Below, in pieces: positions 1-6,688 of a stretch of DNA of 7,673 nucleotides. Each line of letters opens with the position of its first letter. The stretch's first letter is position 1. Source of the DNA: Holosporales bacterium (GTDB lineage Bacteria; Pseudomonadota; Alphaproteobacteria; RUG11792). Where the stretch lies: contig JAIRKP010000071.1 in the NCBI GenBank assembly GCA_031260085.1, forward strand, positions 1 to 7,673, in the 5' to 3' direction. The notes beneath the pieces were generated by a model. The model did not search any database and was not told the origin of the DNA. It saw only the letters and a list, made by a program, of their open reading frames with translations. A program made the translations under genes and the position numbers.

Positions 1-65
1 TAATATGTATATATTGAAAAAAATAAGTTAAAATTGCCTAGATTTGTTATTTTGATATTTTACTA

Positions 66-2270
66 ATGGGGTTTGAGTCGGAAAAGCAGTATTTTTTTGA
101 TCTACTCTTAGATTCAGGAGCAGATTTTCCGATAGCCTTTGCTTCGTGGCGGCTCTATGGTGAGGTAGTATTTGTCTCTGATAAATTTAAAACATTGATA
201 CATGCTAGTTCGATTGTTATAAATGTGTATGATTTTTCTCAGCTTGTTTATAAGTATTTTGGAAATTTTTTATATATAGCAGCTGAAAAAGTATTCGTCC
301 AGCAATCTATAAAAAACGAATATTCAGCGTTATTAAAATCCAAATACGATGAGGAATTCTTGCATCGATTAGTTTTTAACAAAATAAAAAAAGTATACGT
401 TTATACCATAGAAAAATCGCAAGATCATGAAAAAGTTAAAGTTAAAAATGATATAAAAGACAATATAGTAGACTCTATACCTATTTACATTTGGAAAAAG
501 AATTTAGACTTGAAGTTGATCTATTGTAATAAAAAATATTCAGATGCTTTAGAAACATCTCAAGAGTCTGCCATTTCTAATAACTTAAGGTTAGTAAATA
601 CAAGAAATGAAAAATATGCCACCTACACAGCCAGGCAATCCTTTATCGAAAAAGTTGTAATAAAGGGTAACAGGAGATATCTTGAAATAACGGAACAACC
701 ACTTAGCGGGAATACTTCAGCTCTTGGATTTGCGATTGACGTCACTGATAGAGAAGAGCTAAAAAAAGAATACAAAACTTACAAAAAGCAAACCGAAGAA
801 ACTTTAGATCAAATCTCCGTTCCAATTGCAATATTTGATGAAAAGATGTCGTTGGTTTTTGCAAATTCAGCTATCGAGAAATTATTTGGATTAGATATTA
901 ATCTCTTGCGTGAAAAAAATTTTTCAGAAATAATTTCGGTTTTATTAGAGAAAGGAGCAATTCTGAGCAATAGCAACGAAAAGGAATTTAAAGAAAAAGC
1001 AGTATCATTGTTTACAGCAATAATTGAGCCATACCACACTTCTATCAGTCTGCAAAACGGCAAAATAATGAATGTAACTATTTCCCCCAATCATGGCGGT
1101 GGACTTATATTTTTGCTCCAAGACATATCTGACACAATTGCTTTAAAAAGAGAAGTTTCTTCAATTTCAGCTGTTCAGCAAGAAACCTTAGATCATTTGA
1201 AAGAGGGAGTTGTTGTTTTTGGAACAGATAATCGAGTTAAAATGATAAACTCAGCTATAGAAAATATATTGGAAAATAAAGAAATAATAAATGACGTAGG
1301 AATTCATATAAAAGATTTCTTTGAGAAAATTTCTCCGATATTTAATTTAGAGCAAAAAACAGGGCTTTGTATCGAAAAAATCATTAACATGTCAACCCAA
1401 AGAGTACAATTTTCCGATACTATTCCTCTATCTTCAGGAAAAGTTTTGGATTATAGCTATGTTCCTTTGCCCGATGGATTAAATTTAATCAGGTTTTTTG
1501 ACGCAACAGATAAAGCTAACCTTGAGCGAGCTTTAGAGGAAAAAACGGATATAATTTCACAAATCGATAAAATAAAAGCTAATCTTATATCATACATATC
1601 ATATGAACTAAGAGCTCCATTAAATACTATCATGGGGTTTTCAGATATATTATTAAATCAGTATTTCGGAGAACTTAATGAAAAGCAAATACAATATTGC
1701 CAAGGGATTATTGGCTCAGTAAAAAAGACAACCGAAGTTGTTAATGCAATAATCAACTTAACAAGCATAGAAGTTGGACAAATAAAATTAAAGTATACTG
1801 AGGTCAATTTATTTAAATTTATCGAGAGTTCATTAGAATTATTTAAAAATAGAGCAAAATTTCAAGATGTCACGTTAAAAAACAACTTTAACGATGAGAA
1901 GTTAACAGTTTATTTCGATGAACTATCGATGAATCAAGTCATGTTTCAACTTATTTCAAAAGCCTTAAAACTTACTCCGCCAAAAGGTTGTGTTAGTATT
2001 TCTGTTGAAATCTCTCAAAGTGAGCCCGATTATTTTAATATAATAGTCTCAGATACTGGAATTGGAATTTCTAAGGAAGATTTAGAAAAAATGAACAATA
2101 CCCTATCCGTTGGGATGGGAAATGCGCCAATAGATAATACTATTGAATTTGGATTAGTTCTCGCTAATAATATAGTCCACTTACACAATGGAAGAATCAC
2201 AATAGCTTCAGAGGATGGCCAAGGTACTGTCGTCAAATGCCACTTGCCAGTGAATAAATGTATCAATTAA
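66..2270 (+). CDS. divL: DivL-like multi-PAS histidine kinase homologue with Tyr replacing the phospho-acceptor His
   Basis: This 734-aa protein has PAS-like segments followed by a degenerate histidine-kinase core. PAS-like regions lie at about residues 133-235, 246-365 and 374-490, each opening with a pattern such as VPIAIFDEKMSLVFAN; a weaker one may cover 15-115. The dimerisation helix reads ISYELRAPL, with Tyr513 where kinases carry His. This is the hallmark of Caulobacter DivL, which binds DivK and controls the CckA-ChpT-CtrA cell-cycle relay. In the ATPase domain the N-box Asn is Lys632 (QLISKALK), the G1 box DTGIGI (from Asp663) is intact, and the G2 glycines are mostly lost (EFGLVLA, from residue 694). 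It is probably a signalling scaffold rather than an active His kinase. No membrane segment is obvious. ATG 66 is the first start after an in-frame stop at 39-41; no Shine-Dalgarno is visible. It could instead be another alphaproteobacterial Tyr-type PAS kinase. Confidence 0.8.
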   Translation: MGFESEKQYFFDLLLDSGADFPIAFASWRLYGEVVFVSDKFKTLIHASSIVINVYDFSQLVYKYFGNFLYIAAEKVFVQQSIKNEYSALLKSKYDEEFLHRLVFNKIKKVYVYTIEKSQDHEKVKVKNDIKDNIVDSIPIYIWKKNLDLKLIYCNKKYSDALETSQESAISNNLRLVNTRNEKYATYTARQSFIEKVVIKGNRRYLEITEQPLSGNTSALGFAIDVTDREELKKEYKTYKKQTEETLDQISVPIAIFDEKMSLVFANSAIEKLFGLDINLLREKNFSEIISVLLEKGAILSNSNEKEFKEKAVSLFTAIIEPYHTSISLQNGKIMNVTISPNHGGGLIFLLQDISDTIALKREVSSISAVQQETLDHLKEGVVVFGTDNRVKMINSAIENILENKEIINDVGIHIKDFFEKISPIFNLEQKTGLCIEKIINMSTQRVQFSDTIPLSSGKVLDYSYVPLPDGLNLIRFFDATDKANLERALEEKTDIISQIDKIKANLISYISYELRAPLNTIMGFSDILLNQYFGELNEKQIQYCQGIIGSVKKTTEVVNAIINLTSIEVGQIKLKYTEVNLFKFIESSLELFKNRAKFQDVTLKNNFNDEKLTVYFDELSMNQVMFQLISKALKLTPPKGCVSISVEISQSEPDYFNIIVSDTGIGISKEDLEKMNNTLSVGMGNAPIDNTIEFGLVLANNIVHLHNGRITIASEDGQGTVVKCHLPVNKCIN

Positions 2271-2312
2271 ACCGAGCATAATGATTGAGGTAGAATGTTT
2301 TTAGTTATATTG

Positions 2313-2336
2313 CCCGAAAAGCAATGGCTTTTCAGG
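2313..2336. terminator. Hairpin between convergent divL-like gene and murJ
   Basis: The arms GAAAAGC (2316-2322) and GCTTTTC (2327-2333) pair perfectly around the 4-nt loop AATG. After one C/A mismatch, two further C-G pairs extend the stem. The hairpin lies 42 bp after the divL-like stop and overlaps the murJ stop codon (2332-2334), where two converging transcripts would end. A bidirectional terminator is likely by position. No strong T-run follows on either strand; the + side continues into short T stretches. Confidence 0.45.
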
Positions 2337-3885
2337 TTCTAGCCCTTTTGAAAACTTTGCTTTTTAGAAAAACAACCACACTTTTTGCATGTTTATCGTT
2401 AACAATGAGCAAGGTCAAAAAGTAAGCAATAGTACTACAGGATATACATAATAACAAAAGCATTATGTCCATAAGTGTACTATGGCCAAATTTACAAATC
2501 AGAAATATCATAATAGTAATTCCGCTCATTACAACTGAAGAAAATAGAATCTTCAGAATTGAAAGAACAAAATCCGAATTAATTTTAATATAATTTTTTG
2601 ATTTCCGATAGACGATATATGCATTTACAAAGCCAGACACAGTTGTGCTGATCGCAATACCTTTTGCTTGAAGGGGAACTATTAAGAATGCGTTTAATGC
2701 GATATTAGTGATGATTGAACAAATAGCGGCTATTGTTGGCGTTTTTGAATCTTTTTGGGAAAATAAAATTGAAGATAGAACTTTTGCTATAATATAAGCA
2801 GGGAGGCCTAATGCAAATATTTTTAAGATATCAACCGTATTTAAAATTGCTTGCTCAGAGAATTTTCCATGTCCATATAATATTGCAATAAATGGATATG
2901 CAAGCATTATTAAAATAATAGAGGATGGTATAGTCAAAAGAAGTGTAAACAGAATGGAATTACTACTCAGCTCTTTGATCTCTTCTATGTTTTTTTTTGC
3001 GGTTAGCGTCGAAATCTCGGAAAGCATTATCGTTCCAATTGAAATCCCAAACAAAGCTAAAGGCAACTGAACAAATCGGTCTGCTAAATAGATGTATGTT
3101 ATACATCCGGTCGGCAAGAAAGAGCTAAACAATGAATCCATAAAGATGTTAACTTGTGCAACTCCTGCACCTCCGAGAATTGGAATTAATTTTTTGAAAA
3201 ATTCTTTTATTTTTGGCGTATTTTTTACTTTACCTATGCTAGGCACATCAAGTCTTATCGATTTTACGGCTATGCATAAATATATGAATTGAATAATGCC
3301 AGCTAGTAAGACTCCTAGCGATATGCGATATCCAGCTGTGATTGAATTTTGAAAAGATAGCAAAGAAATTATTAAAATAATATTAACAAGAATAGGAGAC
3401 AAGGAATATAAAAAGAATCTTTTATTGGCCACCAATATACTGCTATATATTGTGGAAACCGAAAGAAATATTATGCTTGGGAAAATAATTCTTGTGAATT
3501 CTATTGCAAACGCTAATTTATCAGGATTGGAAGAAAATCCGGGGGCCATTAGTAGTACAAATTGCTTAGCGAAGATAAAAACTATAATTGAGAAAAACAA
3601 CATCCACCAAAATATTATACTAAAAATTCGAGAAGAGAAATATCCAGCTGCTTTTAATTTTTTCTTTACAATAAAATCGGTAAAATATGGAACAAAAATG
3701 GATTGGAAGCCCCCCTCTGCAAAAAACTTTCTAAAAAAGCACGGAAATTTAAAAGCGATAAGATAAGCATCCATTTCAGCGCATGCTCCTAAAAAACAAG
3801 AAAGTAAAATTTCTCTTGCAACGCCTAAAATTCGACTAATTATAGTTAAACCACTAACTGTAATAAATTTTTTGATTAACGACAT
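2332..3885 (-). CDS. murJ: MurJ (MviN) lipid II flippase
   Basis: This 517-aa polytopic membrane protein of the MOP superfamily flips the peptidoglycan precursor lipid II across the inner membrane. The N-terminus matches E. coli MurJ almost position by position: Arg18, Arg24, Asp39 and Arg52 fall at the E. coli numbers, followed by the signature FFAEGGFQSIFVP. Arg270 in LADRFVQLP also falls at its E. coli number. E. coli Glu273 is Gln here. Many hydrophobic stretches fit the family's 14 helices, and length is normal (E. coli 511), so the gene looks intact. The ATG is preceded by a GAGAGA ribosome-binding sequence 4 nt upstream. The gene stands alone, convergent with the divL-like gene and divergent from the 138-aa gene. 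A candidate extended -10 promoter and a terminator-like hairpin lie within 90 bp upstream. A run of nine A's in the coding strand (2990-2998) is a possible slippage point. Confidence 0.97.
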   Translation of the reverse strand: MSLIKKFITVSGLTIISRILGVAREILLSCFLGACAEMDAYLIAFKFPCFFRKFFAEGGFQSIFVPYFTDFIVKKKLKAAGYFSSRIFSIIFWWMLFFSIIVFIFAKQFVLLMAPGFSSNPDKLAFAIEFTRIIFPSIIFLSVSTIYSSILVANKRFFLYSLSPILVNIILIISLLSFQNSITAGYRISLGVLLAGIIQFIYLCIAVKSIRLDVPSIGKVKNTPKIKEFFKKLIPILGGAGVAQVNIFMDSLFSSFLPTGCITYIYLADRFVQLPLALFGISIGTIMLSEISTLTAKKNIEEIKELSSNSILFTLLLTIPSSIILIMLAYPFIAILYGHGKFSEQAILNTVDILKIFALGLPAYIIAKVLSSILFSQKDSKTPTIAAICSIITNIALNAFLIVPLQAKGIAISTTVSGFVNAYIVYRKSKNYIKINSDFVLSILKILFSSVVMSGITIMIFLICKFGHSTLMDIMLLLLCISCSTIAYFLTLLIVNDKHAKSVVVFLKSKVFKRART

Positions 3886-3907
3886 TTTTCTCTCTATTAC
3901 ATCCTAT

Positions 3908-3957
3908 AAAAAAACGCAGGCGCGAGCATGGTATAGAAATTATACCATACTCGCGCC
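3908..3957 (-). terminator. Strong hairpin plus U7, just upstream of murJ on its strand
   Basis: Positions 3919-3935 and 3941-3957 form a 17-position stem with one C/A mismatch (3927/3949) and a 5-nt loop (3936-3940). The outer half is GC-rich (GGCGCGAG/CTCGCGCC). Read on the minus strand, the hairpin is followed by TGCG and then seven T's (3914-3908), a textbook intrinsic-terminator arrangement. It ends 22 bp before the murJ start, so it would block transcription entering murJ from the right, although no minus-strand gene is seen between it and the tssF end at 4752. The minus-strand TATAAT box lies inside it, so transcripts starting there would lack the first arm and escape termination. Confidence 0.6.
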
Positions 3958-3970
3958 ATCCGTCTGTCAA
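3939..3970 (-). promoter_or_regulatory. Candidate murJ promoter (extended -10)
   Basis: On the minus strand, TGGTATAAT (3947-3939) is a perfect TATAAT with the TGn extended -10 motif. TTGACA (3970-3965) lies 20 nt upstream, too far for a standard -35, but extended -10 promoters tolerate a poor -35. A start about 7 nt downstream would give a leader of roughly 45 nt before the murJ ATG. The motif sits in the central AT part of the palindrome at 3919-3957. Its role as the murJ promoter is inferred from position. Confidence 0.45.
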
Positions 3971-3999
3971 GGATCACTTCGTTCTCCTCCTTGACAGAC
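3962..3999. repeat. Perfect 12-bp inverted repeat, 14-nt loop
   Basis: GTCTGTCAAGGA (3962-3973) and TCCTTGACAGAC (3988-3999) are exact reverse complements around a 14-nt loop containing ACTTCGTTCT. Only 4 bp separate it from the neighbouring palindrome at 3919-3957. Each arm carries a TTGACA hexamer pointing outward, so the element could be an operator over a divergent promoter. Alternatively the pair of palindromes is a dispersed intergenic repeat, which fits their G+C being well above the AT-rich flanks. One window cannot decide between these. Confidence 0.7.
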
Positions 4000-4018
4000 T
4001 ATCTCATAGCAATAAGAT
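3991..4018 (+). promoter_or_regulatory. Candidate rightward promoter for the 138-aa gene
   Basis: A consensus TTGACA (3991-3996) is followed after 16 nt by TAAGAT (4013-4018), which matches four of six bases of the -10 consensus. Transcription would begin near 4025, leaving a leader of about 137 nt before the ATG at 4162. The -35 hexamer lies in the right arm of the inverted repeat at 3962-3999, so a protein bound there could regulate it. Confidence 0.4.
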
Positions 4019-4020
4019 AT

Positions 4021-4026
4021 AGGAGG
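4021..4026 (+). promoter_or_regulatory. Perfect AGGAGG Shine-Dalgarno-like site
   Basis: AGGAGG is the strongest ribosome-binding sequence in the window. The first start codon downstream is the ATG at 4040, 13 nt away, longer than usual. If transcription starts near 4025, as the candidate promoter suggests, this sequence would be cut off at the 5' end of the RNA, which weakens its role. Confidence 0.35.
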
Positions 4027-4039
4027 ATAAAAGCAGAAT

Positions 4040-4105
4040 ATGAAGAGTTATAACAGATATCCTTTTTCGGCCCCCGTTAAATATCGATTATTCTTGAAAA
4101 GATAG
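4040..4105 (+). CDS. Possible 21-codon small ORF (leader peptide?)
   Basis: An ATG behind AGGAGG (13-nt spacer) opens a 21-codon ORF ending in TAG. The peptide has three Lys and three Arg and no acidic residue. It begins MKSYNRYPF and ends RLFLKR. It lies in the leader region of the 138-aa gene, in a different frame, and ends 56 bp before that start. It could be a translated leader, the remnant of an older gene, or chance. A simple frameshift cannot join it to the downstream gene, because stops at 4103-4105, 4117-4119 and 4122-4124 close all three frames. Confidence 0.25.
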   Translation: MKSYNRYPFSAPVKYRLFLKR

Positions 4106-4161
4106 AACGAAAAGAGTAGAATAAGCTCGAAATCACCAATTGTTTAAAGAAAATAAAATAC

Positions 4162-4578
4162 ATGAGCATGATATTCATGTTTAACCCCACAATGCTAGTC
4201 TCGGCAATGGAAAATTCAGAGCTCGCGGCGCCATTCTATCATGAGCACGAAGCAGATTCAGCATCTTTCATGGCGGAACTCTCAACAACTGCCGAGATAA
4301 TCCCTTTTTCAACTCACGATCCAGAGCACGGGCGGGTGTACGACTATAGACAAGGTATTTTACAGATTAACTTCGAAAAATTAACGAAACACACTGGAGA
4401 AGGGTATAAAGTTCTCAAGATGACAACAACCCAAATTCAAGAACTAAGAGAAGAAGAAGTACAAAAGTATCTTAGACCACTTATGGAAAAGGGATATCTC
4501 CAAGTAAAGAATCCGGACTTCGAAGCCATCCTCGACGCAATAGCGGATCCTGACACAATCGACGGATTGAGGAGATAG
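4162..4578 (+). CDS. Hypothetical 138-aa protein, possibly exported
   Basis: I do not recognise this protein. Residues 1-15 are hydrophobic (MSMIFMFNPTMLVSA) and could be the core of a signal peptide cut after VSA, but there is no positively charged start and no Lys or Arg before Arg58. Residues 20-58 are acidic with a His-rich patch (HEHEAD, HDPEHG). Residues 89-130 look alpha-helical and charged, and the end is DGLRR. There is no Cys or Trp. No clear Shine-Dalgarno precedes the ATG; further ATGs at 4168 and 4177 are alternatives. Upstream in the same frame, codons 4120-4161 would encode CLKKIKY just before Met1, an ideal signal-peptide n-region, but they contain no ATG, GTG or TTG. G+C is higher than in its neighbours (30 of 60 bases at 4201-4260 against 10 of 60 at 5641-5700 in tssF), suggesting a different origin or selection. 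It is convergent with tssF; any link to T6SS is only proximity. Confidence 0.65.
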   Translation: MSMIFMFNPTMLVSAMENSELAAPFYHEHEADSASFMAELSTTAEIIPFSTHDPEHGRVYDYRQGILQINFEKLTKHTGEGYKVLKMTTTQIQELREEEVQKYLRPLMEKGYLQVKNPDFEAILDAIADPDTIDGLRR

Positions 4579-4604
4579 ACTGACATTCCTAATTCTCATC
4601 CCTA

Positions 4605-4627
4605 GCAGAGCCATCACTAGGCTCTGC
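4605..4627. terminator. 8-bp perfect hairpin after the 138-aa gene
   Basis: GCAGAGCC (4605-4612) and GGCTCTGC (4620-4627) pair perfectly around a 7-nt loop, starting 26 bp after the stop of the 138-aa gene. Position and GC-rich stem suggest a transcription terminator. No T-run follows on either strand, so it is not a classic intrinsic terminator and may be Rho-assisted or an RNA 3'-end stabiliser. Confidence 0.4.
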
Positions 4628-4710
4628 CTGACCGAGAAACCTTAATAGACATGGTTGCTATAGATCAAGGAATTCTTAAAATGAGAGAGTTGCTTATTTC
4701 CCTTAACAGA

Positions 4711-4758
4711 GCTATAGAGAGTTCTGCTCCAGTTTGTGCCTTTACAGCTCTCTATAGC
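4711..4758. repeat. Inverted repeat spanning the tssF stop codon
   Basis: GCTATAGAGAG (4711-4721) and CTCTCTATAGC (4748-4758) are exact reverse complements separated by 26 nt. The right arm contains the tssF stop codon (4752-4754), so the structure would form at the 3' end of the tssF mRNA. The long loop and lack of a following T-run argue against a simple terminator. A third copy of GCTATAG occurs at about 4655. Apart from this and the hairpin at 4605-4627, I see nothing in the 173-bp gap 4579-4751. Confidence 0.5.
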
Positions 4759-6557
4759 AGGTCCTTGCGTCCTGAAGTCGAGTTCCATTTAGCTAACAAT
4801 TTCCCCGTTTTTTCTGAAAACAATTTCAACTCTATGAATGAATTAATATTAACACACATAGATAAATATTGATTGAGAATACAACAAAAGAGAAAACTAA
4901 AAAAGCTATTATATTCCTCGTTTATAAAAACATCGAATGCTATTCCTTTGACAAAGCCGCGCCACGCATCTTTTCCAAATCTTCTAACGATTTTATTAGA
5001 TTGTATTTTAGTTATTGATGATAATAATTCTTCCGCTTTTAATCTATTCCCACTGGCGAAAATTTCAATTAACTTAGAAATTCCTGAAAATAGATTATTT
5101 TCATTAGCTATTGAAATATGAGTCGCTGCTAAATTTGAAATTAACCCCCATAATATACTAGTCTTTTCAATAAATGATATTGGAGTAGTAGGGTTTAATA
5201 TTGTCTTCGATCTATATCCTCCTGTTTCTATTCCATCTATTTCAAGTTCTGAAAAAGTTGGAATTTCCCTAGCTTCAAATCTATTAGTACATAAAGTTGT
5301 TGCATAAACAACATCAGAGTATGACAAAAACGGGTTCATATTTTGATTGACAAAAGAAATATACGTGTCATATCCAGACAGGCCTCTTATATCCGATAAT
5401 TCACGACTATATGTCCAATATACATCGTGTAAAACATTTGTATCTGAATCTATTGCTAAAGAAAAGTATGGCTGAATAATTCGGTCTTCTTTTGTTTCTA
5501 TGTTTATCATATGAACATTTAAAATAGAATGTATTTCTATTGCTTTTTCTTTTGATTGATCAGGTATTAATAAGTATTTATTTTTAGTTCCTGTAAATTT
5601 AAATGGATCAGACGTAATAGGGAAAAGATTTACAATAGGAATGGAATTTATTATTAATGTATTATTCAAATTAATATCATATATTCTTTCATTGCGTAAA
5701 TCAATATCTATTATTATTTCAAATTTATCGATATTAATTTCTGAAGAATAAGCAATATATTTATCTAAATTCTTAATCTTGAAAAACATAAACTTTTGCT
5801 TAAAATAAAGCATTTCTTGAAATAGCTGAAATGAGTTGTTTGAATACTTAGAAACGGGGTAAACAGACTCATCATCCGAAAATCCACAAGGCATTATATC
5901 GCTTGCTTCCATTTTAATAAATTTTTCTTTAACTTTGATAAATATTGTTTTTAAATTATCTGAAAAAATAGCTTCATATATTATCAAAGCATCTTCTATA
6001 ATTTCTGAATTAATGTAAAATAACATATCTTTTATTTTCATCTTTTCGATGGGAACAGATAAAGTATTTATGTCTACCTTAATACACCATCCATCTTTCC
6101 CTCCCATTTCTTTGTTTGTTTTCTCTAAACTAACAGAGCCTATTGATATAGGGTACAAATCTATATCAAATAGTGTTTTAAAAAGACAAGAATCTCCAGA
6201 TTTCGAATTGACAAACAAATTCGTCCCCTTAGGGACGCGCACTATATCTGATATATTCGTCTTTCCGGAATTATAGAAATTTGCAACACTACATGGCGGG
6301 AAAGAACTTATAAGGCTTGGATATAAAGCTGAGAGTAAATAAAAAGCTATGGATTGCTCAGTATTATCGATTTGTTTATTTAATTTTGCAGCCATAAAGG
6401 CTACTGATTCTATAATTCGTTCTGTATGTGGATCTGATGATTCGTTGTTTTTTATGTCTAATTTCGCAGCGATTTGAGGATGTTTTTTAGCAAATTCGCC
6501 ACCTCTTTCCCTGAGAAAAAGGAGTTCATCTTGATAATAATTCAAAAAATCCTTCAT
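4752..6557 (-). CDS. tssF: TssF, type VI secretion baseplate wedge protein (VasA/ImpG family)
   Basis: This 601-aa protein is TssF, which with TssG, TssE and TssK builds the wedge of the T6SS cytoplasmic baseplate. The N-terminus carries the family pattern YYQDELLFLRERGGEFAKKH, then DPHTERIIESVAFMAAKL and a segment around ALYPSLISSFPP. Further along are the conserved CTNR motif (Cys423) and the WGLISNLAATHISI motif from Trp470. The C-terminus, ending GRKDLL, aligns with the usual TssF end, and length is typical (about 590-630), so the gene is complete. No Shine-Dalgarno is visible before the ATG. Normally tssF is followed, often with overlap, by tssG; here the downstream side holds only a 173-bp gap and a convergent gene, and the upstream gene is divergent, so tssF stands alone. 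The rest of the T6SS must lie elsewhere if it exists. Coding sequence is strongly AT-rich. Confidence 0.93.
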   Translation of the reverse strand: MKDFLNYYQDELLFLRERGGEFAKKHPQIAAKLDIKNNESSDPHTERIIESVAFMAAKLNKQIDNTEQSIAFYLLSALYPSLISSFPPCSVANFYNSGKTNISDIVRVPKGTNLFVNSKSGDSCLFKTLFDIDLYPISIGSVSLEKTNKEMGGKDGWCIKVDINTLSVPIEKMKIKDMLFYINSEIIEDALIIYEAIFSDNLKTIFIKVKEKFIKMEASDIMPCGFSDDESVYPVSKYSNNSFQLFQEMLYFKQKFMFFKIKNLDKYIAYSSEINIDKFEIIIDIDLRNERIYDINLNNTLIINSIPIVNLFPITSDPFKFTGTKNKYLLIPDQSKEKAIEIHSILNVHMINIETKEDRIIQPYFSLAIDSDTNVLHDVYWTYSRELSDIRGLSGYDTYISFVNQNMNPFLSYSDVVYATTLCTNRFEAREIPTFSELEIDGIETGGYRSKTILNPTTPISFIEKTSILWGLISNLAATHISIANENNLFSGISKLIEIFASGNRLKAEELLSSITKIQSNKIVRRFGKDAWRGFVKGIAFDVFINEEYNSFFSFLFCCILNQYLSMCVNINSFIELKLFSEKTGKLLAKWNSTSGRKDLL

Positions 6558-6593
6558 TTATAACTTTGATGTTTTTTAAAAAAATTTTCGTAT

Positions 6594-6659
6594 ATATTAG
6601 AAAAACTTTATCATTGTTAACTTAAAATTAACATTATTTTTTTAGACTTAGCCTAGATA
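6594..6659. promoter_or_regulatory. Divergent promoter region between tssF and the repeat-protein gene
   Basis: The 131-bp gap is extremely AT-rich. TGTTAA (6615-6620) and TTAACA (6628-6633) form a 6-bp inverted repeat around 7 nt, giving an outward TTAACA -35-like hexamer on each strand. Leftward, a TAATAT -10-like box (6599-6594) follows after 15 nt, toward tssF. Rightward, TAGATA (6654-6659) follows after 20 nt, a poor spacing. In such AT-rich DNA these matches are weak; shared control of the two genes is a suggestion only. Confidence 0.25.
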
Positions 6660-6688
6660 CATGCGAATAAAAGATATGGAGAATATCC

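Noticed and set aside
3092..3766. Plus-strand open frames of 66 and 113 aa within murJ, and similar frames in tssF (4873-5121, 6049-6276) and divL (minus, 809-1090 and 2030-2266)
   Set aside because: All lie wholly antisense to well-supported genes and show no independent domain or start signal.
4579..4751. Possible tssG remnant downstream of tssF
   Set aside because: Minus-strand reading of this gap gave short frames with stops and no TssG-like motif.
4651..4872. Plus-strand 73-aa ORF overlapping the 3' end of tssF
   Set aside because: More than half is antisense to the conserved TssF C-terminus, it has no Shine-Dalgarno, and the rest lies in a hairpin region.
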